Shown piece after piece: positions 1 to 6,939 of a DNA stretch of 7,913 nucleotides. Source of the DNA: Candidatus Woesearchaeota archaeon (GTDB lineage Archaea; Nanobdellota; Nanobdellia; Woesearchaeales; B29-G15). The stretch covers positions 1 through 7,913 of the forward strand of contig QMQS01000050.1 of the NCBI GenBank assembly GCA_003650585.1, read 5' to 3'. The notes under the pieces were generated by a model. That model saw only the letters and a program-made list of their open reading frames with translations. It searched no databases and had not been told where the DNA came from. Position 1 is the first letter of the stretch; every line of letters begins with the position of its first letter. The position numbers and the translations under genes are program-made.

Positions 1-2758
1 AAACAATTTTATGAGGAGCTACCTAGGAAACGTAACTGAAAGCTCTGGGAATTACTTTAACTTGGAGTTTGATACAACCCAGTTTGAAGACCGGAACTGC
101 GGGTATGTGATACATGCCCGTGCCAATTTTACATCTTGCACACCATACGATGAGGATTACTCAGATGTTTTTACTATAAATAATATTGATGAGCCACCAA
201 TTTGGGAGAATTTTAGGAATAATCTCACCACAAATTTCTCACAATTTACATCTTGGGTTGCTCTTAAGAATGTTACAATAGGCATACCCAACAAAGTGTG
301 GATTGATTTTGGTGCTTCCACAATTAATCTGGATGGAGCAGACCTTGACTCATTATTAACCATGGAACACAATTTTCTTGATATTGGTGATATACCCTGT
401 GTTACAAGTGACCTTTTAAACATAAAACCGATTATCACATTTTACAACATCTCTTATTTTAACCCTCAGATATATCGAAATGGTGCACCTTGCCCACTTG
501 CCTCTTGTCAGCCTTTAAACTACACAAATGGCACCTTTGTGTTTAGGTTACTGAGAAATGGACCTGCTGCTTATTCACTTGTTGAGGGTTCGTATGCAAA
601 GCTGAGTATAACTGACGATACACAGAGCCCAAGAGACTATTTTGTAAATGAGCCAGTCACCTTTTATGCGAACCTGACTGATGGTGCAACCCATACACCC
701 ATACATGGTTCTGGGGTTTATTGTCTAATCAAATTTGAACTCGATTATGAGGAACCACAAGAGTATTTCATGGAGTATAACCCAGACACTAGGCTGTATG
801 AATACACAAGAAGTTTTCCACATCCAAACAAACGTGGGTATAATGATGATTGGGGAGTTTACTGCAATGCGAGTGCTCAAGACCTTGATGAGGTTGGGTG
901 GGTGTTTAGCAAGTTTGAGATAGTCAATCGTGGACCTGTGCAGATAGCCACGCTCCCAAATGAGACATGGGCCTGGAATACAATACTCATTGGCAGGGAC
1001 CTGGATGATTACTTTGTGGACCCAGACAATGACCCTCTTAACTTCTCTCTACTATATCCTGTTGACAATATCTACATAGAGATTAATAAAACCTCTCATG
1101 TGGTTACCTATATACCAAGCACAGACTGGTATGGTAACAGAACAGCATTCTTTGTGGCAACAGACCCCTTTAATGCATCAGCAATTAGCAATGAGGTTTG
1201 GTTGGAGGTGGTTAAGATACCTCAGCCCCCACCTCCGAAAAAGAGAGAAGAGGTAACTCCTACCCTAATCCCAAAGTGTAAACCTAATTGGGTGTGTGGA
1301 AATTGGAGCAAGTGTTTGCCCTCTGGCATCCAAACAAGGGAATGCAAGGACCTCAACAATTGTAATGTGTCATTATGGGTGCCTGAGACAGTTAGGAATT
1401 GTACCTATATCCCAACCTGTGATGATAAGATAAAGAACCAGGGTGAGGAGGGTGTAGATTGTGGTGGTCCGTGTCCCCCGTGCCCCACCTGCTTTGATGG
1501 TATAAAGAACCAGGGTGAGGAGGGCATAGATTGTGGCGGCCCGTGTCCCCCGTGCCCCACCTGCTTTGATGGTATAAAGAACCAGGGTGAGGAGGGCATA
1601 GATTGTGGCGGTCCATGTCCCCCATGCCCCAGCTGTAGCGATGGTATAAAGAATGGAGATGAAGAGGGTGTAGATTGTGGCGGGAGTGTATGCCCGCCCT
1701 GTGAGAAGACTTATGTCCTAGAGAAACCACAGGTCTCGAAGGCATTTTGGTCTATATTCCTAATGTCATTGGCACTCGCGCTTGGTTTTTCCATAATTCT
1801 AAGGGCTCAAATCCGCAAATTATTGGATACTCTATTGGGATTGCTTGGTGGGTTGTTAAGGAGAAAGCCAACCACCTCACTCTTTGATGCCTATATTACC
1901 CCATACATCGAGTTTATGGCCGCACTTAGAGAATTGGGTAGAAAGAAGCCAACGATAATGGAGCTGAAAGATGTTGTGGAGTGTTTCCTGATGTTTATTT
2001 TTGGGGACCACACGCATGGGAGATTGCCCCTCTTCATCTCGCATACGTCCCATCTCAGCCAAGGGCTTCGCTCCAGAATTCTCAACCTCCATACCCAACT
2101 GTTCCTTAAGGTGCCAAGCGGGAATCTGAAACAGTTGCTAAGTGAGGTTAGGGCTGTGATAAGGGATACATTTATTGAGATTTTTGTTGCTTCAGGGATG
2201 CAACTCAGTGAGATATTTGACTCAATGGTGGCTTACTTCTACACTTGGCGAAAATCTCGCCCACGATTGGCAGCTGAAGTTCGGGATGAGGCATATTATG
2301 TTTATGTGAGGTTGCCCCTCGAGACCAAAGGAAAAGTTTATAAAAAGCTGAGAGAGATTGATAGTGTTGAGGTAGGTGAGATGACCAGTAAACATCGCAA
2401 TCTTTTGATATTAGCCGGTTTGGTCTTGGCAATGGGGCTTGTGGGGTTTATTATTGGTCCTGCAATGACCGGCTACTATGGTTTTAATGTTGAAGAGCTA
2501 CCGCTCAAAATTGAGGATATACCTGATGCAGAGATAGAGGTGGGTGAGCCCTTTGTTTACAGGGTTGTGGTTCAAGGGGGCACACCACCTGTGAGGTTTT
2601 TTGATGATACAGAGCATTTCGAGATTGATGAGCAGAGTGGCTTAATCTCATTTACTCCTGGCATAAGCGCATTGGGTAGAAACTTTGCCACAATAACTGT
2701 GGTTGACTCGGAAGGAAGGAATGTCTCAACTGAATTCAAATTCACTGTGTACAGATGA
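1..2758 (+). CDS. Large glycosylated surface protein, 5'-truncated: Ig/cadherin-like domains, TSP1-like module, Cys repeats, two TM helices
   Basis: Partial gene. The frame is open to the left edge (Asn-Asn-Phe precedes the first Met at 11), there is no signal peptide, and the visible N-terminus reads as the middle of an Ig-like domain, so the true start lies upstream. Residues counted from that Met: incomplete Ig-like domain 1-60; beta module 64-195 of a kind I associate with DPANN surface proteins; Ig-like domain 196-305; cadherin-like domain 308-400 with acidic DPDNDP at 337-342; Pro-rich linker 403-420; TSP1-like module 423-465 (W427, CGNWSKC, TREC); four Cys repeats 469-565; TM1 578-597 followed by RAQIRK; helical, Lys/Arg-rich cytoplasmic domain 598-796; TM2 798-817; extracellular cadherin-like domain 826-915. 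Hand-counted N-glycosylation sequons: 18 before residue 465, none in 598-796, one at N904. This supports an out-in-out topology. It overlaps gene 2 by 4 bp, so the two likely form an operon. The molecular function is unknown; adhesion or an envelope role is inferred from the domains. Confidence 0.85.
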   Translation, partial: NNFMRSYLGNVTESSGNYFNLEFDTTQFEDRNCGYVIHARANFTSCTPYDEDYSDVFTINNIDEPPIWENFRNNLTTNFSQFTSWVALKNVTIGIPNKVWIDFGASTINLDGADLDSLLTMEHNFLDIGDIPCVTSDLLNIKPIITFYNISYFNPQIYRNGAPCPLASCQPLNYTNGTFVFRLLRNGPAAYSLVEGSYAKLSITDDTQSPRDYFVNEPVTFYANLTDGATHTPIHGSGVYCLIKFELDYEEPQEYFMEYNPDTRLYEYTRSFPHPNKRGYNDDWGVYCNASAQDLDEVGWVFSKFEIVNRGPVQIATLPNETWAWNTILIGRDLDDYFVDPDNDPLNFSLLYPVDNIYIEINKTSHVVTYIPSTDWYGNRTAFFVATDPFNASAISNEVWLEVVKIPQPPPPKKREEVTPTLIPKCKPNWVCGNWSKCLPSGIQTRECKDLNNCNVSLWVPETVRNCTYIPTCDDKIKNQGEEGVDCGGPCPPCPTCFDGIKNQGEEGIDCGGPCPPCPTCFDGIKNQGEEGIDCGGPCPPCPSCSDGIKNGDEEGVDCGGSVCPPCEKTYVLEKPQVSKAFWSIFLMSLALALGFSIILRAQIRKLLDTLLGLLGGLLRRKPTTSLFDAYITPYIEFMAALRELGRKKPTIMELKDVVECFLMFIFGDHTHGRLPLFISHTSHLSQGLRSRILNLHTQLFLKVPSGNLKQLLSEVRAVIRDTFIEIFVASGMQLSEIFDSMVAYFYTWRKSRPRLAAEVRDEAYYVYVRLPLETKGKVYKKLREIDSVEVGEMTSKHRNLLILAGLVLAMGLVGFIIGPAMTGYYGFNVEELPLKIEDIPDAEIEVGEPFVYRVVVQGGTPPVRFFDDTEHFEIDEQSGLISFTPGISALGRNFATITVVDSEGRNVSTEFKFTVYR
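1415..1705 (+). repeat. Four tandem 72-75 bp coding repeats (24-25-residue Cys-rich units)
   Basis: Units lie at 1415-1486, 1487-1558, 1559-1630 and 1631-1705. Each encodes Cys-x-Asp-x-Ile-Lys-Asn, then an acidic EEG(V/I)DCGG stretch, then closely spaced cysteines (CPPC), giving four or more Cys per unit. Units 2 and 3 encode identical residues and differ at only 3 of 72 bases by my comparison, all third-codon positions. Unit 1 differs from unit 2 at about 10 bases. Unit 4 is the most divergent and has an extra residue (GGSVCPPC). The units sit just before TM1, so they probably form a disulfide-braced stalk. Similar acidic Cys repeats occur in archaeal and bacterial surface proteins; a calcium-binding role is possible but not shown. 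Confidence 0.93.
1802..2398 (+). other. Predicted cytoplasmic helical domain of the first surface protein
   Basis: This is the ~200-residue segment between the two membrane helices (residues 598-796). It opens with an amphipathic Leu-rich stretch (LLDTLLGLLGGLLRRKP), is rich in Arg/Lys, reads as alpha-helical, and has no Asn-X-Ser/Thr sequon, unlike the outer domains. A His cluster (H667, H669, H678, H681, H694) follows the only cysteine, C658. The part at residues 630-725 resembles the N-terminal helical domain of the minus-strand gene in order and spacing: FL-x-F-x-F, then a variable loop, then a helix with Arg-x-x-(I/L), then a final helix with Arg-x-I-I/VI. I do not recognise a named family. 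The resemblance is by eye and may be chance. Confidence 0.55.
2755..2758 (+). other. ATGA stop/start overlap joining the two surface-protein genes
   Basis: The TGA stop of the upstream gene (2756-2758) lies inside the ATG start of the next gene (2755-2757). The bases just upstream (ttcactgtgtacag) show no convincing Shine-Dalgarno motif. Start at this ATG is fixed by the signal peptide that follows at once. Translation of the second gene is therefore probably coupled to the first by termination-reinitiation, which would keep the two products in a linked ratio (inference). Confidence 0.85.
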
Positions 2759-5700
2759 AAACTAAAAGCTTAGTCAATGTGAACAAGCATTGGCTAATCC
2801 TAGGATTAATGTTTATCATAGGTTGGTCTTTCGTAGAGGGGACAAAGCCATATTTTACAGACCTATCTGACGGTGATACAATTATAGTGACTCAGGACCA
2901 ACTCTATTTTGAGTTCACAGGTGGGGCTGATGACGATGGAGACTACCCTCTCAACTTCACATTTGGTAAGGATACTCAAGGCTTGTATTCGTTTTGGTTC
3001 GATACATGGAACAACACCCATGGGCTGTTTAATTTTACCCCCACCAATGATGAGGTTGGACAACACGAAATCATATTGATTGTGGTGGATAATTCTTCTG
3101 AAGCAAATGTTATCCTTGTTTACTTTAATGTGACCAATGTGAACGACCCTCCAAACATAACCTGGTATTATCCTGAAACTTTGGAGTTTGAGATGTACGA
3201 GAACAACTCAGTTGGCTTTTTCTTTAATTATTCTGCAACAGACCCTGACATTCCGTATGGTGACGAACTGAGGAATACGTATTACCTTGATGGGGTTAAT
3301 GTCTCGACGAACCAAACCTGGACATATACAACCGGTTTCTGCGAACCTGCCAACCACACAGTCCGGCTGGTGGTTTGGGACCTGGAGGGATTAAATGATA
3401 CACTCCAATGGAATATTACCAATGTTATCAATGTCAATCGAAAGCCCTTGTTTAACTCCAGCAATCCTTTGCCTAATCTGACTTGGGAGGAGGACACAAA
3501 TCTTGAGAACCAGTATGCTTTGTTCCCAGACAGATTTTATGATTATGATTATTTCTGTGAGCATAGACCTGACACACTCCAGTTCACTGTGGTTGGGAAT
3601 ACTGATATTGATGTTGTTATAAACGATGCTTACCCATTCTATGTTTCTTTTTACCCACATCAGAATTTTTACGGCGTGAATAATGTTACAATTGTGCTTA
3701 GTGATGGTCACGATACAGTGAGCTCTAACACATTTGTGCTTAATGTGACACCGCTCTCAGACGCACCTGTTATTCAACCAATACCAAACCAAACGGTTTA
3801 TGCATACACCAATTTCTATTATGAGGTGAATGTTACTGACCCTGAGGGAGGGTTGCTGAATTTTACTGATGACACAGAGCTCTTTGATATAACACCTTTT
3901 ACAGGGATTATCAATTTCACTCCCCTGCCTAGTGATGTGGGCAATTACACAATTACAATTACAGTGACAGACAACACTAAGCTAACTGATACAGAGAGTT
4001 TTGCATTGGAGGTGAAGAGTAACAACGCACCCTTCCTTGAGGATATACCACCCCAACAGACCTCTCAAAACGCCACATTTATATTGAATGTGAGTGGGGG
4101 GGATCCAGACGGTGAGGCAATCAACATCACCATCCCATTTGAAGGGTTCACAAAGATATGGGAGAATGACACAGCAGCCAGGTTTGTTTTTCAGCCCTCT
4201 ATCAACGGAACCTTTAACATTACAGTGTATGCAGAGGACATACATGGCGCTATTAACTCAACTTGGTTCATCTTGAATGTGTCTTATTACAACTTCCCAC
4301 CTAAGATTGAGCCAATAGACCCACAGATAGCCAAGATTGGCAAGCTCTACAAATACAATGTCACAGCTGATGATGGTAATGGCGGTATTGAAACATTAAC
4401 CTTTTACGATAATGCAACTTTCTTTGATATTGACCCAAACACCGGGGCTATTGTGTTTACCCCAACAGACGCAGACCGAGGCAATTATACTGTAAACATA
4501 TCTGTTTGGGACAACGGACTGCCGCCCCTGTCTGATTGGATTCTTGTTGACTTCGAAGTCACTTACAATCGCCCACCTCAGATTACAACAGAGTTGGAGA
4601 ACGAAACAGCATGGGAGGATTTAGAGTATTACATTGATATTGATGCGATTGACCGAGACAATGACCCAATTGTTTTTTCTGATAACTCTACACTGTTTGA
4701 CATCAACCCTGTTACTGGTGTGATAAATTTCACTCCAACTGCCAATCAATCCAACCAGAGTTACTTGATACGGATTAATGCAACGGATGTAGATGGCGCT
4801 ACTGATTCTATTGTGTTTACTTTGTGGATAGGGCCGGTCAATGACCCTCCCTATTTTGACCCACCCTTAAGGAACCTCACCAACTGGACAGGAATGCAGC
4901 AGGGGATGAACTATGAGATATACATAAATGTAACAGATGAGGAGAACGACACTATACAATTCAGCTTAGAGTTTATAAACTGCACCCCTGCATTGAATTG
5001 CTCTCCTCCGTTCAATCTCACTGTGCTAGATAACCAACCAGGTAGGGCATTGATTAATTTCACTCCCGATAACTCTGATTTGGGTACTTATACATTCAAC
5101 TTAACCATCACAGACGAGGTGGGGAATAAATATTGGGAGAACGTCACGCTTAACATAGCCAATGTGAATGACCCGCCTGAGATTTTGAGGATTTATCCAT
5201 ACGGTAGACCGTTCAGTGTTTACACCACATTTGGCTGGAGAAATGTGAGCGAGTTTGAAGAGTTATTATTAGACACAACAATAATAAATGCAAGTGAGGG
5301 CAAGAGCATCCTCTTTAATCAAACTAGTAGAGACATTGACCCAGATTCAGGAAATCTAAGCTTCGAGTGGCGGATTGATGGAGTGAATGTGAGCAACAAG
5401 CCTTTTTATACGCATTATTTTGATTACGATAGTGTTAGGTTAGTGCGGCTTGGGTTGTTTGTTTTCGATGACCATAATGCCTCAGATTATTTCTATTGGA
5501 ATATATCTGTGCTTGATGTAAACAGAGCCCCTATTTTCGGCAAAAAGATGGATGATGATTATGAGGATTTCAGTGCTGGTGTTTTCAACAAAACTACGGT
5601 AAACTCGTCTGCCTGGGTTTGCCTTGCCACCCAAGATGGTACATATTATCCCAATGGCAGTTTCATTTCTAGGGTAATTGATTTGGAGGGAAGGAGTTTG

Positions 5701-6939
5701 TTAAATGTGAGCACCCTTGAATACAATGCCCGGGTTCCAGCTGGTACCACACTAAGTTTTTCGATAAGCGGCTCACCGAACAATTTTACCTGGGGAGATT
5801 GGGTTGCCTTTGACCCACTCTATGATGAGATTCCAATAGAGGATTACAGGTTTGTGAGGTACCAGGTTGTGATGGAAACCCTAAACACCTCCCGTTCGCC
5901 ATGCTTCAATGAGGTAACAATAAATTACAAGGTTTCAAACTTTACCATCAAGAACAACAACATCTACTCCAGTGTGCTAAACCTGGGTGATTACTTCTAT
6001 GATCTAGATTCAGAAGATGAGCTCGAGTTTGGAGCTGACATGTACGAGCACATGGATGTTTACATAGAGGAGGATTACAATGTGAGGATTGAGCCACATG
6101 GTGATTTCTATGGTAAGGACCAGTTACGGTTCTATGCATCTGATGGAAACTTAACCACCTATTCAAACATTATCGATGTGACAATACTCCAAGGCACAGG
6201 TGCAGGCAGCACATCATCCACCTCTACATCCAACACCCGGGTTGTGATCCAAACCCAAGTCAAGAAAGAGAAAGAGACAAAGTATGCAAAATTCAAATTG
6301 CTTGCACCAGATAAGGTAACTGTGTACAAGAATGAGTCCGTGCTCATTCCTATAAAACTATCAAACCCCACCAACGAGACACTCTTGGATATAAACCTCA
6401 ATGCTACGACCGAGTTGGAGGATGTGAACTTCAGTTTCTCAAAGGACCATTTCACTCAACTCAGAGTTGGGGAAACAGAGAACACCTCCCTATGGATGAC
6501 GCCCTTTAAGATTGCAGGCACATACGAAGTTCTGATAACAGCGAGGGTGAAAGAGCCCAACACAAATGACACTGTGAAGGTGATGATTAATTCTAGAGAG
6601 AAGGGAGAGCATAACGCCTCACAGATTAACACAAAGATTGCCTTTACCCATGACCTCTTGGCGGGGCATCCAGAATGTTACGAACTCAATGAGTTGCTGA
6701 CACAGGCAGTCTCTGCACTAGAGAACAAGCAATATGCCAAAGCAGAGTCGATAGTCCAAAAGGTAGTGTCTGATTGTAGGTATCTGGTTTCACAGAAAGA
6801 GAAAGAGGTAGAAACACCAAAGATGACTGGTAATCTTATTGCAGAGCTTATTGAGAACAATGCAGCTGTGTTCTCTATGTCTTTTGGGTTTGTTTTTGTA
6901 ATGGGTCTGGGCTTCTATTTACTATATAAGAAGACTTAA
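2755..6939 (+). CDS. Giant surface protein with cadherin/dystroglycan-like repeats, signal peptide and C-terminal membrane anchor
   Basis: Complete, 1394 residues. The signal peptide has a basic n-region (KTKSLVNVNKH), a hydrophobic core 13-26 and a plausible cleavage site after VEG (residue 29). Cadherin-like and PKD-like beta domains fill 31-924, with linkers such as NVNDPP at 128-133 and 803-808 and PVNDPP at 694-699. Residues 925-1060 form a different beta-sandwich (FISRVIDLEG, VPAGTTLSFSI, RFVRYQVVMET) of a type seen in surface and carbohydrate-active proteins. A further cadherin-like domain spans 1061-1146. A Ser/Thr/Gly then Lys-rich linker follows at 1147-1175, a NEW3/CARDB-like domain at about 1178-1280, a helical hairpin at 1296-1350 with C1308 and C1341, and a TM helix at 1370-1391 ending YKKT. 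I count about 72 Asn-X-Ser/Thr sequons, all between residues 67 and 1287. It is thus a type I, heavily glycosylated stalk-like protein. Adhesion or an S-layer-like role is inferred; no catalytic motif was found. Confidence 0.9.
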   Translation: MKTKSLVNVNKHWLILGLMFIIGWSFVEGTKPYFTDLSDGDTIIVTQDQLYFEFTGGADDDGDYPLNFTFGKDTQGLYSFWFDTWNNTHGLFNFTPTNDEVGQHEIILIVVDNSSEANVILVYFNVTNVNDPPNITWYYPETLEFEMYENNSVGFFFNYSATDPDIPYGDELRNTYYLDGVNVSTNQTWTYTTGFCEPANHTVRLVVWDLEGLNDTLQWNITNVINVNRKPLFNSSNPLPNLTWEEDTNLENQYALFPDRFYDYDYFCEHRPDTLQFTVVGNTDIDVVINDAYPFYVSFYPHQNFYGVNNVTIVLSDGHDTVSSNTFVLNVTPLSDAPVIQPIPNQTVYAYTNFYYEVNVTDPEGGLLNFTDDTELFDITPFTGIINFTPLPSDVGNYTITITVTDNTKLTDTESFALEVKSNNAPFLEDIPPQQTSQNATFILNVSGGDPDGEAINITIPFEGFTKIWENDTAARFVFQPSINGTFNITVYAEDIHGAINSTWFILNVSYYNFPPKIEPIDPQIAKIGKLYKYNVTADDGNGGIETLTFYDNATFFDIDPNTGAIVFTPTDADRGNYTVNISVWDNGLPPLSDWILVDFEVTYNRPPQITTELENETAWEDLEYYIDIDAIDRDNDPIVFSDNSTLFDINPVTGVINFTPTANQSNQSYLIRINATDVDGATDSIVFTLWIGPVNDPPYFDPPLRNLTNWTGMQQGMNYEIYINVTDEENDTIQFSLEFINCTPALNCSPPFNLTVLDNQPGRALINFTPDNSDLGTYTFNLTITDEVGNKYWENVTLNIANVNDPPEILRIYPYGRPFSVYTTFGWRNVSEFEELLLDTTIINASEGKSILFNQTSRDIDPDSGNLSFEWRIDGVNVSNKPFYTHYFDYDSVRLVRLGLFVFDDHNASDYFYWNISVLDVNRAPIFGKKMDDDYEDFSAGVFNKTTVNSSAWVCLATQDGTYYPNGSFISRVIDLEGRSLLNVSTLEYNARVPAGTTLSFSISGSPNNFTWGDWVAFDPLYDEIPIEDYRFVRYQVVMETLNTSRSPCFNEVTINYKVSNFTIKNNNIYSSVLNLGDYFYDLDSEDELEFGADMYEHMDVYIEEDYNVRIEPHGDFYGKDQLRFYASDGNLTTYSNIIDVTILQGTGAGSTSSTSTSNTRVVIQTQVKKEKETKYAKFKLLAPDKVTVYKNESVLIPIKLSNPTNETLLDINLNATTELEDVNFSFSKDHFTQLRVGETENTSLWMTPFKIAGTYEVLITARVKEPNTNDTVKVMINSREKGEHNASQINTKIAFTHDLLAGHPECYELNELLTQAVSALENKQYAKAESIVQKVVSDCRYLVSQKEKEVETPKMTGNLIAELIENNAAVFSMSFGFVFVMGLGFYLLYKKT
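2845..6192 (+). repeat. Array of divergent cadherin/dystroglycan-like protein repeats
   Basis: Residues 31-1146 of the second surface protein contain about eight copies of one signature: an aromatic/Ile-x-Pro turn, then a Gly about 5-8 residues on, then a beta strand ending in Asp. The turn prolines are at 96, 301, 390, 481, 570, 661, 771 and 1114. Four or five copies have the dystroglycan-type (He_PIG-like) form LFDI-x-P-x-TG-x-I-x-FTP. The copies at 301 and 1114 have the cadherin-like form with FYG after the Pro. PKD-like domains with a DGVNVS turn interrupt the array at about 134-230 and 808-922. Acidic loops (DPDG 450-453, DRDNDP 633-638, DPDSG 862-866, DLDSED 1083-1088) recur after the first strands and could bind calcium. 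The copies are divergent in DNA, so this is an old expansion. Confidence 0.8.
6936..6939. other. Convergent 4-bp stop-codon overlap (TTAA)
   Basis: The palindrome TTAA gives the TAA stop of the plus-strand gene (6937-6939) and the TAA stop of the minus-strand gene (read from 6938 to 6936). There is no intergenic space, so each transcript must end inside the opposite coding region. Downstream of the plus-strand stop the first run of five T residues is at 7101-7105, a possible archaeal oligo-T termination signal. I see no equally clear run for the minus strand. Confidence 0.9.

Noticed and set aside
11..13. ATG at 11 as the true start of gene 1
   Set aside because: The frame is open upstream to the edge, no signal peptide or promoter is present, and the sequence begins mid-domain.
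1415..1705. CRISPR-like array
   Set aside because: The units are contiguous, without spacers, in frame, and encode a known style of Cys-rich repeat.
1392..1745. Open frame on the minus strand across the Cys-repeat block
   Set aside because: It is antisense to the tandem repeats; its repetitive His/Pro/Ser product simply mirrors the repeat codons, and the plus-strand frame has clear domains.
1985..2110. Possible pair of compensating frameshifts in gene 1, suggested by unusual residues and GC
   Set aside because: I read the other two forward frames here; one has a stop at once and neither gives a better helical protein, while the current frame keeps the helical pattern.
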